Source of the DNA: Thalassococcus halodurans
GTDB lineage: Bacteria > Pseudomonadota > Alphaproteobacteria > Rhodobacterales > Rhodobacteraceae
Direction: 5' to 3'
NCBI RefSeq assembly: GCF_900108225.1
Contig: NZ_FNUZ01000001.1
Coordinates: 558,001 to 622,000 of the forward strand
Length of the DNA stretch: 64,000 nt
The notes under the pieces: model-generated
What the model saw: the letters and a program-made list of their open reading frames with translations, nothing else
Told to the model about the DNA's origin: nothing
Database searches by the model: none
In this document: piece after piece, positions 46,778 through 56,250 of the stretch
Position numbering within the stretch: the stretch's first letter is position 1
Layout: each line of letters begins with the position of its first letter
Made by a program: the position numbers and the translations under genes

Positions 46778-46788
46778 CCCCCGACGCC
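46760..46788 (-). terminator. Terminator of dacA lying over the lysR 3' end
   Basis: On the minus strand GGCGTCGG and CCGACGCC (46781-46788 and 46765-46772) form a perfect 8-bp stem, 8-nt loop, followed by ATTTTT. It serves the leftward dacA transcript, and part of it is the last codons and stop of lysR. Confidence 0.7.
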
Positions 46789-46816
46789 AGCCCTACTGTC
46801 CCCATTATTGGTTTTA

Positions 46817-48310
46817 TTAGCTGGGCCCTATCATAAAGCACGTGACCTGACGCGCTTGCAGTCGGCGGCACGCAAGGTCCGCCTGTTCACGGGTCATGCC
46901 CATGAAATTCGCATCATGCCCCTGCGTGCGGCTGACAACCTTGCGCAGGCTTCCGTCCAGTGTCGCCATCTCCGCCAGTGCGGTTTTCAGCAACATCTTT
47001 TCGGCGGCATATTTGGTGGTGAAGCGCCCCACGTTGATCCCCCAATGACGTCCGCCGGATGTGGAAATACGGCTGACAACCTCGGCATCCTTTTGGGCCA
47101 CCTTGGGTTTCGGGGTGGGCTTGGTCGTGGCTGCGGCCAGAACAACGTTCTTTGGACGCGAAACGGGTTTCACCGATGCAGCAGGCGCTGTGGCCGTCGC
47201 CGGAATGGACGCGGCGGCAACCTGTTGAATTTCGGTGACTTCGACCTTCTGCGCCTCTTGCAGCAGCGAATTGATGTCGTCCTTGACCTCGGCCACCAGT
47301 AGCGGCGCATCGGGGACAGGGCGCATCTGTGGGCGCAGGCTGGTTTTCACCGACGGTGTGACCACACGAATGGTTTTACCACGCGCGCGAGAATCGGTCT
47401 GGCTGGCCGACGCGATCTGTGTGCCGCCACCGGTGCCTGCATTACCGTAGTAGCGCGGTTTGCCCGGACGGTGCAGCGCAATGCGGCTGGGCGCTTTGCG
47501 GAACCCAAGATCCAGCAGCTTTTCGACCTGCGCGTTACGTGTCGCAGTGGATTTGCCGCCGAACACGGTTGCGATAATCCGTTCGCTGCCCCGTTCGGCA
47601 GAGGCCACAAGGTTGAAACCGGCAGCACGGGTGTAGCCCGTTTTGATGCCATCAGCGCCTTTGTAGCTATCCAGCAGGCGGCGGTTGGTGTGCGATACTG
47701 TGCGCACGCCTGCATCAGCCGTCTTGCGGCCGAACAGGTTATAGTATTCGGGATAGTCGTACAGCACGTGGCGACCCAGAATGGACATATCACGCGCGGT
47801 CGACAGGTGGCCGGATTCGGTCAGACCATGGGCGTTTTTGAACGTGGTCCGCGTCATGCCCATTTCTTTGGCCGTGCGGTTCATACGACGGGCAAAGGCC
47901 GCCTCGGACCCCGAAATCGCTTCGCCAATCGCGGTTGCGGCATCGTTGGCGGATTTCACCGCAGCGGCCCGCACCAGATAGCGCAGCTTGATCTTCTGCC
48001 CCGCACGCAGCCCCAGTTTCGAGGGCGGCTCGGACGCTGCTTTTCGGGAAATAGTCACCAGCGTGTCCATCGACAGCTCGCCGTTCTCGACCGCTTCGAA
48101 CGCAATATAAAGCGTCATCATTTTGGTGAGGGAAGCAGGGTGCAACCGCGTGTCGGCGTTTTCGCTGTAGTAGACCTTGCCCGTTCGCGCATCCATGACC
48201 ATGCCCGCGTAGGGCGCAGCCATCACGCTTAGTGGCAAGACCACCAAAAACCAGAATGCGGTAAATACGAATAGGCCATAGTGGCCCGTGCGCCTGCGCC
48301 GTCCCGTCAC
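46817..48310 (-). CDS. dacA: D-alanyl-D-alanine carboxypeptidase with SPOR domain
   Basis: The 497-aa PBP5-type penicillin-binding protein has a signal/anchor at about 10-31. The catalytic triad motifs are S60-L-T-K63, S120-A-N122 and KTG near 222 (GIKTGY). A Pro/Ala/Lys-rich linker (about 300-415) leads to a C-terminal SPOR domain (about 420-497, WGINVGRFTTKYAAEKML) that binds denuded glycan at division sites. It trims pentapeptides in peptidoglycan. The start is GTG after AGAGAG. The promoter carries a strong palindrome. Confidence 0.9.
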   Translation of the reverse strand: MTGRRRRTGHYGLFVFTAFWFLVVLPLSVMAAPYAGMVMDARTGKVYYSENADTRLHPASLTKMMTLYIAFEAVENGELSMDTLVTISRKAASEPPSKLGLRAGQKIKLRYLVRAAAVKSANDAATAIGEAISGSEAAFARRMNRTAKEMGMTRTTFKNAHGLTESGHLSTARDMSILGRHVLYDYPEYYNLFGRKTADAGVRTVSHTNRRLLDSYKGADGIKTGYTRAAGFNLVASAERGSERIIATVFGGKSTATRNAQVEKLLDLGFRKAPSRIALHRPGKPRYYGNAGTGGGTQIASASQTDSRARGKTIRVVTPSVKTSLRPQMRPVPDAPLLVAEVKDDINSLLQEAQKVEVTEIQQVAAASIPATATAPAASVKPVSRPKNVVLAAATTKPTPKPKVAQKDAEVVSRISTSGGRHWGINVGRFTTKYAAEKMLLKTALAEMATLDGSLRKVVSRTQGHDANFMGMTREQADLACRRLQARQVTCFMIGPS

Positions 48311-48416
48311 GGTTCTACTCTCTTCTGCCTCGATGCCCCCGAATTTTTTCGGTGAGCGTTTTATTGATTATCAAAATGATAGCACACGAAAGTGATCTAA
48401 TAAAGCCTTCATTTTT

Positions 48417-48450
48417 ATAGTATTTTTGACACCCGAGGCCGTCAAAAATA
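48417..48450 (-). promoter_or_regulatory. dacA promoter overlapped by a perfect palindrome
   Basis: On the minus strand TTGACG (48440-48445), 17 bp and TACTAT (48417-48422) make a strong promoter about 100 nt before dacA. The palindrome TATTTTTGAC-N10-GTCAAAAATA (48421-48450) covers the -35, the spacer and the edge of the -10. This is the geometry of a repressor operator. Confidence 0.6.
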
Positions 48451-48529
48451 CGACATCTAGCGGCTAAGTCCCTGCCCCACCACTAAAAGCGCGATTGTGG
48501 CAAAATCTGGGCGCAAGGGCCGGCGACGA

Positions 48530-49225
48530 TCAGCCGATCGCCTTGATCAAATCGGGCAAGGCGCCCAAATCGGCGATTTCGTGATACTTCGGGTGCTCGG
48601 GCGCGTCGGCATGTTCAAAGTCCCACGCCAGATCATGGGGCACAAAAACGCCGTGGCTGCCTGCCTCAATGGCCGGTCGCACATCGCTTTTCATCGAATT
48701 CCCGACCATCATCGCGCCCTCGGCCCCGCCGTCATGACCCGCGAAAATGCGGGCATACACATCGGGCGTTTTGTCGGACACAATCTCGACCGCATCAAAG
48801 AAATCGCCCAAGCCCGATTGCGCCAGTTTGCGTTCCTGATGCAGCAAATCACCCTTGGTGATCAGCAAAATCCGATGGCTTCCGGCCAAGGCTTCGACCG
48901 TTTCTTGGGCATGTGGAAGCAATTCGATCGGATGCGCCAGCATGTCGCGGCCCACATCGATCAGCTCTCGGATCACCTCGCCCGGCACTTTGTGATCGGT
49001 CACGTCCAGCGCGGTTTCGATCATCGACAAAACAAAGCCCTTTACCCCGAACCCATAGTGCCCAAGGTTGCGTTTTTCAGCCTCATACAGGCGTTTTGGC
49101 AAACCATTTGCATCGGTATGGTCACGTAGCAATTCGGCGAATCGTTCCTCGGTCAGCTTGAAAAACCGCTCGTTATGCCAAAGCGTATCGTCGGCATCGA
49201 AGGCAATTGTGGATAGATTCACCAT
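48530..49225 (-). CDS. HAD family hydrolase
   Basis: The 231-aa haloacid dehalogenase-type hydrolase has nucleophile motif FDADDTLWH (about 9-17), motif II LLITKGD near 120, and motif III/IV around SDKTPDVYARI and MMVGNSMKSDVRPA. An alpha-helical cap lies between 20 and 100. I prefer ATG 49225 (10 nt after GGGAAG) to a TTG two codons upstream. It is probably a small-molecule phosphatase with unknown substrate. Confidence 0.88.
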   Translation of the reverse strand: MVNLSTIAFDADDTLWHNERFFKLTEERFAELLRDHTDANGLPKRLYEAEKRNLGHYGFGVKGFVLSMIETALDVTDHKVPGEVIRELIDVGRDMLAHPIELLPHAQETVEALAGSHRILLITKGDLLHQERKLAQSGLGDFFDAVEIVSDKTPDVYARIFAGHDGGAEGAMMVGNSMKSDVRPAIEAGSHGVFVPHDLAWDFEHADAPEHPKYHEIADLGALPDLIKAIG

Positions 49226-49325
49226 CTTCAAGCATCTTCCCTTGGGATAGGCCCCTTTTCTCGGGCGTGAACAGGGTTATATAGTCACCTCAATTGATAA
49301 GCAGCAACACAGCTCCCCACACCGA

Positions 49326-49685
49326 ATGACCGATATCTCCAATCTAGCGACATGCATGGCCTCGGGCCCACGCCAACCGCAGGACGGTGATGGCGACTCG
49401 TCCGTTGTGGTCGACGTCAAACCCAAAACCAAACGTCCGCCTTTGTACAAAGTTCTGTTGCTGAACGACGATTACACGCCGATGGAATTCGTCGTGCAGG
49501 TTCTGGAACGGTTCTTTGGCATGACGCACGCGCAATCGTTCGAAATCATGCTGACCGTTCATAAAAAGGGCGTCGCTGTGGTTGGTGTCTTCAGCCACGA
49601 GATCGCCGAAACCAAGGTCGGCCAGGTCATGGACTTTGCCCGCCGGCACCAGCATCCGCTGCAGTGCACCATGGAAAAGGAATGA
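49326..49685 (+). CDS. clpS: ATP-dependent Clp protease adaptor ClpS
   Basis: The 119-aa adaptor passes N-degron substrates to ClpAP. The core [27 protein letters not shown] (about 38-64) includes the Asn-Asp that bind the N-terminal residue, and [31 protein letters not shown] follows. A disordered N-tail of about 35 residues is seen as in other alphaproteobacteria. clpA is not adjacent. Confidence 0.95.
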   Translation: MTDISNLATCMASGPRQPQDGDGDSSVVVDVKPKTKRPPLYKVLLLNDDYTPMEFVVQVLERFFGMTHAQSFEIMLTVHKKGVAVVGVFSHEIAETKVGQVMDFARRHQHPLQCTMEKE

Positions 49686-49712
49686 TCCGCCTGACCGGCT
49701 GGATCCTCTGAT

Positions 49713-50705
49713 ATGGCAACCTCACGCTTAGCTTTTGCGGCCGATACCGGCCTTCTGTCGCTTCCGGATGATGGCGCTATCGGCCTGTTCGGCGCGACTG
49801 CGGACAGCGACCTGTCCTTTGTTCCCAAAGACCGCGCGCAGGTCATCCAGCGGAACTATCCCGATCATGCGGGACTTGCGCGCCGTGGGTTTGACTGCAC
49901 TGTTGAGGCAACCGGTCCCTTCGCCGCCGCCATCGTCACCCTGCCCCGCGCCAAGGCCTATGCCCAATCGCTGGTGGCCGAGGCCGCAGCCCTGACCAAG
50001 GGCGGCACGGTCTACGTGGACGGGGCAAAAACCGACGGCGTCGATACGATGCTGAAGGCGCTGAAAAAACAGGGGCTGGACGTTACGCAGGCGTCCAAGA
50101 ACCACGGCCGCGTCATCGCCTTTACCGCCGATGACCGCCTGAGCGGCTGGATCGACACTGAACCGAAGAAGAACAAGGACGGCTTCTTTACACAGCCCGG
50201 CGTGTTCTCGGCCGATGGTGCCGATCCCGCGTCTGTTGCGCTAGCTGCTGCATTGCCCGCGAAACTGGGGGGCCGCGTGGCCGATCTGGGCGCAGGCTGG
50301 GGCTATCTGGCGCAAGCGATCCTGACACGCGAAGGTGTGACCGGTGTCACGCTAGTCGAGGCCGATCACGCCGCGTTGGAATGCGCCAAGCTGAACGTCA
50401 CGGACGACCGCGCCAGCTTTGACTGGGCCGACGCGACCCAGTGGGAAAACAAGGAATACTTTGACAGCGTGGTCATGAACCCGCCGTTCCATACCGGTCG
50501 CAAAGGCGATCCGTCGTTGGGTCAGGCCTTTATCGACACCGCCGCGCGGGTGCTGAAGCCGACAGGCAAGCTGTATCTGGTGGCAAACCGCCACCTGCCC
50601 TACGAACAAACGCTGGAAGCGCGCTTTAAAAACGTTGCCGAAATTGCGGGCGACCGTAGCTTTAAAATTGTCGAAGCCAGCCATCCCACTCGCCAACGGC
50701 GATAA
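49713..50705 (+). CDS. rsmC: RsmC-like class I SAM-dependent rRNA methyltransferase
   Basis: The 330-aa protein is organised like RsmC (16S rRNA m2G1207 methyltransferase). A degenerate N-terminal half (1-160) is followed by a catalytic Rossmann half with VADLGAGWGYLAQAIL (about 190-205) and the N6/N2 amino-methyltransferase motif NPPF (about 254-257). It lies 27 bp after clpS. The family call is firm and the exact target nucleotide is inferred. Confidence 0.87.
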   Translation: MATSRLAFAADTGLLSLPDDGAIGLFGATADSDLSFVPKDRAQVIQRNYPDHAGLARRGFDCTVEATGPFAAAIVTLPRAKAYAQSLVAEAAALTKGGTVYVDGAKTDGVDTMLKALKKQGLDVTQASKNHGRVIAFTADDRLSGWIDTEPKKNKDGFFTQPGVFSADGADPASVALAAALPAKLGGRVADLGAGWGYLAQAILTREGVTGVTLVEADHAALECAKLNVTDDRASFDWADATQWENKEYFDSVVMNPPFHTGRKGDPSLGQAFIDTAARVLKPTGKLYLVANRHLPYEQTLEARFKNVAEIAGDRSFKIVEASHPTRQRR

Positions 50706-50743
50706 CCACCGCTAACCTGCGCCAAAATCATCGGAGTTGATGC

Positions 50744-51544
50744 ATGAGTTTTTCGATCGAGGGCAAGACAGCCATCGTGACAGGCGCAGCGAACGGCGTC
50801 GGTTTGTCCATCGCCCGTCACTTTGCCCGCAAAGGCGCAAATGTCATGTTCGCCGATATGGACGAAGCGCGTCTTTGTGACGAAGTGGGAGAACGCGAAG
50901 AGGCCGACAACATCCGCTATTTCGCAGGCGACCTACGCGAACGTCTGACGCTGGCAAACCTGCTGTCGGCCACTTTGGACCAGTTCGATCGCATCGACAT
51001 CCTTGTGAATGGCAGCCGCCAGATTCTGCCGACCGATCCGCTGGATATGGACGACGAATCCGTTGAACGGCTGTTGTCGCAAAACATGACAACCGCACTG
51101 CGCCTGTCGCAGATGGTGGCCAAGCGCATGATCAAACAGGCCGACGGACGCGAGGTGGAGACAGCCGGCGCGATCGTGAACCTGTCGTCGATTGCGGCCC
51201 GCCGCACGCACCCCGATCTTCTGGGCTATTCGATTTCCGCTGCTGCGATGGACCAGATGACGCGCTCTTTGGCCGTGGCCTTGGCCCCGCATGATATCCG
51301 CGTGAACGCGGTCGCCTTCGGCTCGCTCATGTCCGCCAGCCTGAAAGACGCGCTGAAAGAACATTCGGAATACCGCGACACCATTCAGGAACATACGCCC
51401 ATGGGCCGGATCGCGTCACCTGACGAACTGGTCGAAGCGGTGCAATTCCTGTCATCGGATGCCTCGCGCTTTATGACCGGCCAGGTCGTCACCGTGGATG
51501 GTGGCCGCACGCTGGTTGATGCCGTGGGCGCCCCTGCGCACTAA
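50744..51544 (+). CDS. SDR family protein lacking the catalytic lysine
   Basis: The 266-aa short-chain dehydrogenase/reductase fold has TGAANGVGLSIA (about 13-24) as the NAD(P) loop, VNLSSIAARR with the Ser, and Y162. In place of the YxxxK lysine it has Ala166 (YSISA), and the usual NNAG is NGSRQ. The C-terminus MTGQVVTVDGG is canonical. The fold is therefore intact but the active site is altered, so it may be a binding protein or a non-classical enzyme. GGAG precedes the ATG. Confidence 0.87.
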   Translation: MSFSIEGKTAIVTGAANGVGLSIARHFARKGANVMFADMDEARLCDEVGEREEADNIRYFAGDLRERLTLANLLSATLDQFDRIDILVNGSRQILPTDPLDMDDESVERLLSQNMTTALRLSQMVAKRMIKQADGREVETAGAIVNLSSIAARRTHPDLLGYSISAAAMDQMTRSLAVALAPHDIRVNAVAFGSLMSASLKDALKEHSEYRDTIQEHTPMGRIASPDELVEAVQFLSSDASRFMTGQVVTVDGGRTLVDAVGAPAH

Positions 51545-51625
51545 GTCGCGGGCCGATCCACACCCTTCGGGCTTTCCACCTGCTGTGACCTTGGCTAGAC
51601 AAGACCCAAGCAGAAGGAGCGCCCG

Positions 51626-52519
51626 ATGACCAATGACCTGATCCAAGAACGCGACCGCGCCAGCGCATGGTTCCGCACATTGCGCGACCAGATTGTTGCA
51701 GCCTTCGAGGATCTGGAAAAAACGCACGCCACAGGCCCCCTGTCCGATCAGGCCCCCGCGACGTTCGAGGTCACGGAAACCAAGCGTAAATCCGATGACG
51801 GATCAGACGCAGGCGGAGGCTTGATGAGCGTCATGCGCGGCGGTCGTGTGTTCGAAAAGGTCGGCGTCAATGTCTCGACCGTTTATGGCACCCTCGGGGA
51901 ACGGGCGCAGATGGCAATGGCCGCGCGCAAGGGGATTCCCGGTATGAAGGACGACCCGCGGTTCTGGGCGTCCGGCATTTCACTGGTGGCCCACATGCAG
52001 AACCCGCATGCCCCCGCCGTCCACATGAACACCCGTATGTTCTGGACACCGCACGCATGGTGGTTCGGCGGCGGGTCCGATCTGAACCCCTGCATCGAAT
52101 ACGACGAAGACACCGCGCACTTCCACGCGACGCAGAAACAGCACCTCGACCCCCATGGCGAGGCGCTCTACCCCGAGCTGAAGGCATGGGCAGATGAGTA
52201 TTTCTTCGTCCCCCACCGTGGCCGCGCCCGTGGCGTTGGCGGCATCTTTATGGATGATCGATGCACCGATGATTGGGAGGCGGACTTTGCCCTGACCCAA
52301 GACATCGGCAAAGCCTTCCTGCCCGCCTATCTGCCGTTGGTCGAAAAGCGCCGCGTGCAGGATTGGACGGATGCCGACAAAGACGCGCAGCTGGTCCATC
52401 GCGGGCTCTATGCGGAATACAATCTGGTCTATGACCGTGGCACCAAGTTCGGTCTGGAAACCGGCCATGATGCCAATGCGGTCCTGATGTCGCTGCCGCC
52501 CTTGGCCAAGTGGGTCTGA
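51626..52519 (+). CDS. hemF: Oxygen-dependent coproporphyrinogen III oxidase HemF
   Basis: The 297-aa enzyme makes protoporphyrinogen IX using O2. The signature block WTPHAWWFGGGSDLNPCIEYDEDTAHFH (about 132-160) and the C-terminal RGVGGIFMDD, LVHRGLYAEYNLVYDRGTKFGLETG are diagnostic. AAGGAG precedes the ATG. With hemC and hemE it is the third heme gene in the window, though not linked to them. Confidence 0.96.
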   Translation: MTNDLIQERDRASAWFRTLRDQIVAAFEDLEKTHATGPLSDQAPATFEVTETKRKSDDGSDAGGGLMSVMRGGRVFEKVGVNVSTVYGTLGERAQMAMAARKGIPGMKDDPRFWASGISLVAHMQNPHAPAVHMNTRMFWTPHAWWFGGGSDLNPCIEYDEDTAHFHATQKQHLDPHGEALYPELKAWADEYFFVPHRGRARGVGGIFMDDRCTDDWEADFALTQDIGKAFLPAYLPLVEKRRVQDWTDADKDAQLVHRGLYAEYNLVYDRGTKFGLETGHDANAVLMSLPPLAKWV

Positions 52520-52522
52520 CCC

Positions 52523-53164
52523 CTAGACCAGACGCCATTCCCCCGGCTTCAACGCCCCAAGGTCCCAATCCCCCACCCGTGCCCGCACCAGACGCAGGCA
52601 CGGCAGGCCCACATGCGCACACATGCGGCGCACCTGACGGTTGCGGCCTTCGGTGATGGTGATCTCAAGCCACGCGTCCGGCACAGATTTCCGATAGCGC
52701 ACAGGCGGGTCCCGTTCCCACAGGTCCGGCGCGTCGATCAGACGTGCCTTGGCGGGACGCGTCTTGCCGTCTTTCAGCGTGACACCGTTTTGCAGCTCAT
52801 CCAGTTGTTCCTGCGTTGGCGTGCCTTCAACCATGACCAGATAGGTTTTGGGGCGCTTGTACTTCGGGTTCGAAATCCGCGCCTGTAGCGCGCCATCGTC
52901 GGTCAGAACCATCAACCCTTCGCTGTCCCGATCCAGCCGCCCTGCCGGATAGACGCCGGGCAGGTCGATGTAGTTCGACAGCGTTTCACGCTCGGACCCT
53001 TCGGTGCCTTTGTCGGTGAACTGCGACAGCACCCCATAAGGTTTGTTGAACAGCACAATCCGGCGGTTCTTGGGCTGAACGTGCTGCTTGCCTTGCGGGC
53101 GCTTCTGATCACGCCCTTGCGGACGGCTCTGCGGGCGCGAATTGGCACGGGGGCGCTGGCTCAT
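52523..53164 (-). CDS. rluE: 23S rRNA pseudouridine synthase RluE-like
   Basis: The 213-aa RsuA-family synthase has catalytic Asp in [16 protein letters not shown] (about 73-88), with the family motif [10 protein letters not shown] near 40-49. There is no S4 domain, as in RluE, and a disordered Arg/Gln-rich N-terminus (1-33) precedes the domain. The start overlaps the tadA stop by 4 nt. The target is probably 23S U2457 by family. Confidence 0.9.
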   Translation of the reverse strand: MSQRPRANSRPQSRPQGRDQKRPQGKQHVQPKNRRIVLFNKPYGVLSQFTDKGTEGSERETLSNYIDLPGVYPAGRLDRDSEGLMVLTDDGALQARISNPKYKRPKTYLVMVEGTPTQEQLDELQNGVTLKDGKTRPAKARLIDAPDLWERDPPVRYRKSVPDAWLEITITEGRNRQVRRMCAHVGLPCLRLVRARVGDWDLGALKPGEWRLV

Positions 53165-53622
53165 GCCTCACCCCGTTTGCTTGCGAAAAACGTTTTCAAA
53201 AGATCCTCGCTATCGGCGGCGGCAAGCCCGTCATAGACCTCGGGCACGTGGTGGCATTGCGGGTGCGCATAGACCCGCGCGCCTTGCGCCACACCACCCG
53301 ATTTCGGGTCACTTGCGCCGTAATACAGCCTGCGAATGCGCGCGAAGGAAATCGCGCCTGCACACATCGGGCAGGGTTCCAGCGTTACATAGAGATCATG
53401 ATCCACCAGCCGTTCCTGCCCCAGCGCATCACAGGCAGCGCGGATGGCCAGCACCTCGGCATGGGCGGTGGGATCGTTCAGTTCCCGCGTGCGATTGCCG
53501 GCCTCGGCCACCACAGCACCATCGCGCGCAACGATAACAGCACCCACGGGCACCTCTCCGCGTTCAGCGGCGGCGCGGGCCTGCGCAAGGGCGCGGTCCA
53601 TGTGGGTAGGCTTGCGGGTCAT
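53161..53622 (-). CDS. tadA: tRNA adenosine(34) deaminase TadA
   Basis: The zinc deaminase of about 153 aa converts A34 to inosine in tRNA-Arg. [10 protein letters not shown] carries the zinc His and catalytic Glu, and PCPMCAGAI the two zinc Cys. I use ATG 53622. A GTG two codons upstream and an ATG seven codons downstream are alternatives, since no clear ribosome site decides. It is coupled to the pseudouridine synthase gene. Confidence 0.92.
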   Translation of the reverse strand: MTRKPTHMDRALAQARAAAERGEVPVGAVIVARDGAVVAEAGNRTRELNDPTAHAEVLAIRAACDALGQERLVDHDLYVTLEPCPMCAGAISFARIRRLYYGASDPKSGGVAQGARVYAHPQCHHVPEVYDGLAAADSEDLLKTFFASKRGEA

Positions 53623-53664
53623 GGACACGCAGATAACGGGTTTCGCATCCGGTGACGAGGGGGC

Positions 53665-54108
53665 TTAGTCCGCGCTGTCCATCCAGATCGTAACGGGCCC
53701 ATCGTTCAACAGCCGCACTTTCATATCCGCGCCGAACTGGCCGGTTGCTACGTCCAGCCCTTCTTGGCGAAGGCGATCGGCGAAATATTCGTACAGACGC
53801 TCGCCCTCGGCCGGTGGGGCCGCCTGCGAGAAACCGGGTCGGTTGCCGCGCGATGTATCGGCAGACAGGGTGAACTGGCTGACGACCAGTGCCGCATTGC
53901 CGCTGTCCTTGACCGACAGGTTCATCTTACCCGCGTCGTCCTTGAAAATCCGCAGCTTGCCGATCTTGGTGGCAAGGCGGTCTGCCTCGGCCTCGGTGTC
54001 GCCCTGCATCGCGCAGACAAGGATCAACAGGCCCGCGCCGATCTCCCCGATCACGTCGCCATCGACGGTGACCGACGCCTCGGATACGCGTTGAAGAAGG
54101 ATCCTCAC
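53665..54108 (-). CDS. dtd: D-aminoacyl-tRNA deacylase
   Basis: The 147-aa DTD removes D-amino acids (and Gly from tRNA-Ala) from charged t[17 protein letters not shown] opens the fold, [24 protein letters not shown] contains the SQxT motif, and NDGPVTIW near the end is the GP cis-proline motif. GTG 54108 overlaps the kinase stop (GTGA) and gives the family length. Upstream ATG adds only non-conserved residues. Confidence 0.93.
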   Translation of the reverse strand: MRILLQRVSEASVTVDGDVIGEIGAGLLILVCAMQGDTEAEADRLATKIGKLRIFKDDAGKMNLSVKDSGNAALVVSQFTLSADTSRGNRPGFSQAAPPAEGERLYEYFADRLRQEGLDVATGQFGADMKVRLLNDGPVTIWMDSAD

Positions 54109-55007
54109 AGCTCGCTCCGCCACGGCGGGTTGGCACCAGCCCGCGACACGGTGATCGCTGCAGCAAAGGTGCCCAGACGCAGCGCAGGTGTCAGCGCATC
54201 CTGATCCGCCGCTGCCAGCGCGTCACGGGTCAACAGGCCCGCTTCGTCCAGACCGGCCAGAAGGCCCGCGTTGAACGTATCGCCAGCGCCGACGGTATCG
54301 ACGACCTCGGCCTTTTGCGCAGCTACGCGGAACGTGCCATTGGCTGTGACCGCATCGACGCCTTCCGACCCGCGCGTGACCAGAACCAGCACGGCACCGC
54401 CGTCGATCAACTGTTCGGCAGTGACGCCGATCCATTCCATATCTTCGTCCGACACTTTGATGATGTCCGCCTGCGCCAGCATCTTGTCCAGACGCGCGCG
54501 GTAGCGGGGCTCATCCGTGATAAAGCCGGGGCGGATGTTCGGGTCGATCATGATGACACGCTTGCCGGCCTCGCGCGCGCAAAGCGCGGCGTAGGTGTCT
54601 GCGGCAGGTTCGGACACAAGGCTGATCCCGCCAAAGAACACGGCGTTTACATTGTCGCTGAGCGTCGGCAGATCGCCTTCGATCAGCATCCGGCCAGCGG
54701 TGTTTTCATCGTAGAACGCATATTTCGCGTGGCCATCGGTCAGCGTGACAAAGGCCAGCGTCGTGGGCCGGTCGCTGCGCGCGGCAAAGCTTGCGTCCAC
54801 GTGGGACGCTTCCAGAACCGACACCAGTTGTTCGCCAAACAGATCGTTCGACAGCCCGCCAAAGAAGCCGACCTTGGTGCCCAGACGCCCCAAAGCAATC
54901 GCCGTGTTGTAGACCGCGCCGCCAGCGTAGGGGGCAAAGGACGGTTCGCCGCCGGTGCTTTCGCGGGGCAACATGTCAATCAGGGCTTCGCCGCAACACA
55001 GGATCAT
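54105..55007 (-). CDS. PfkB family carbohydrate kinase (fructokinase-like)
   Basis: The 300-aa ribokinase-fold sugar kinase opens [13 protein letters not shown], has [17 protein letters not shown] (about 28-44, PfkB signature 1) and ends with [17 protein letters not shown] (about 237-253, signature 2, with the catalytic Asp). It is close in pattern to bacterial fructokinases. ATG 55007 follows GAGG. It overlaps dtd by 4 nt, an arrangement that couples them without obvious functional reason. Confidence 0.88.
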   Translation of the reverse strand: MILCCGEALIDMLPRESTGGEPSFAPYAGGAVYNTAIALGRLGTKVGFFGGLSNDLFGEQLVSVLEASHVDASFAARSDRPTTLAFVTLTDGHAKYAFYDENTAGRMLIEGDLPTLSDNVNAVFFGGISLVSEPAADTYAALCAREAGKRVIMIDPNIRPGFITDEPRYRARLDKMLAQADIIKVSDEDMEWIGVTAEQLIDGGAVLVLVTRGSEGVDAVTANGTFRVAAQKAEVVDTVGAGDTFNAGLLAGLDEAGLLTRDALAAADQDALTPALRLGTFAAAITVSRAGANPPWRSEL

Positions 55008-55069
55008 CTGGGGCCTCTTTTCGTCGGATGTTAGCGCCAACAGTCCTTAAATGAGCGCCCTGCCTGAGT

Positions 55070-56203
55070 CTACTGGTTCATTGCATAGAAATAGCCGACA
55101 GCCGCCGCCACGATCAGCCCGAGGATCACAGCAAAGGCGATTTTCCACGCCGACCATGGGCGTTCGCCCTGAACACGACCCGTCTGGCCATTCACAACAA
55201 AGCGGTAGGTCTGGCCGCGATATTTGTAGGCCGCCAGCCACACGGGCAGCAGGACATGCTTGAACGTCACATCCCGCACGGTAGTGTCCACACTGCTGAT
55301 ACGCTGCCTGTCGCCGCCAATGTCGAACTTGATGTCCCGTTCAATCTGACGATCCATGATCTGCCGCGCCTCGACAAAGCCGTCGTCCAGTTCGACAGTA
55401 TAGGCCTCGGCCCTGAAACCCGCCAGAAACTCGGGGCGGTAGGGTTCAAGCGCGGTCATATCCCAAGGCTGAAGCGCGTCGGTGTATTTCTTGGGCAAGG
55501 ACCGCGAGGCCAACACCAGTACATCATCAAAGAACCGCGCCACACGGCCCGACACAGGCCGCCAGCGGATTTTCTGAACACGCACGGTTTCGGATTTTCC
55601 GTTCCGCATCACAGTGCGATTTTCGTAATAGACCGTGCCGCGCTGGCCGCGATAGGACGATTTGGTATCCGCATCGAAGGTCCAGTAAGGCACATAGATG
55701 CCCTGCATCTTGCGCCCCTTACGGGCATATTCAGCAAGGCCATTGGGCGCGAACCACAGACCACCTAACCAGTCGGTCATCGCGCCACGTGCGGCATCTT
55801 CGGTCAGAACAAAAGGCATCACTGCCTTTGGCTTGATATGCCTGTCCTCGCCTGTGTCGGTGACAAAAGGCGTCGCACAGAACGGACATTCCTTGGCCTG
55901 AACATCTGACGCAATTTCGACCGATGCCCCGCAATTTGGGCAGTTGGACACGCGGGTAATTTCCATTTCTTGCGCAGGCAACTGATCACGCACAGCCTGC
56001 TGGAAATCCAATTCGCGAATGCCGCCTTCCCACGGACCCGCGTGGGCGATGGGTTCTTCATGACCACAGTGATCGCAGTGCAGGGCACCTTTGTCTGGCG
56101 CATAGCGATAGTCCGCGCCGCAATTTTCACAGGGAAAGCGGTGCTCTTCCACGGGGGCTGCCTGCGCCTCGGGGAACGGGGGCGGCGGGGGTGGTTGGGT
56201 CAT
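55070..56203 (-). CDS. Double zinc-ribbon membrane protein (YdjG-like)
   Basis: The 377-aa protein starts with a polyproline tract (QPPPPPPFP, residues 3-11), then two four-Cys zinc ribbons (C25, C28, C43, C46 and C88, C91, C106, C109). A large mixed domain follows (about 125-345, YVPYWTFDADTKSSYRGQRG), with one C-terminal membrane helix (about 352-372). Relatives are often misnamed as helicases. The pairing with the SPFH gene upstream recalls YdjG/YdjI of Bacillus subtilis, which work with PspA in membrane stress. It is the last gene of the block on this strand, 47 bp after the SPFH gene. Confidence 0.8.
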   Translation of the reverse strand: MTQPPPPPPFPEAQAAPVEEHRFPCENCGADYRYAPDKGALHCDHCGHEEPIAHAGPWEGGIRELDFQQAVRDQLPAQEMEITRVSNCPNCGASVEIASDVQAKECPFCATPFVTDTGEDRHIKPKAVMPFVLTEDAARGAMTDWLGGLWFAPNGLAEYARKGRKMQGIYVPYWTFDADTKSSYRGQRGTVYYENRTVMRNGKSETVRVQKIRWRPVSGRVARFFDDVLVLASRSLPKKYTDALQPWDMTALEPYRPEFLAGFRAEAYTVELDDGFVEARQIMDRQIERDIKFDIGGDRQRISSVDTTVRDVTFKHVLLPVWLAAYKYRGQTYRFVVNGQTGRVQGERPWSAWKIAFAVILGLIVAAAVGYFYAMNQ

Positions 56204-56250
56204 ATCGCGCCTTTGGTGCGGTCGTCAGTCTGTTCGTCGTCCTGGGGGGA

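Noticed and set aside
48364-48374. TTGAT-T-ATCAA, resembling an FNR box
   Set aside because: FNR sites need a 4-bp spacer. Here it is 1 bp.
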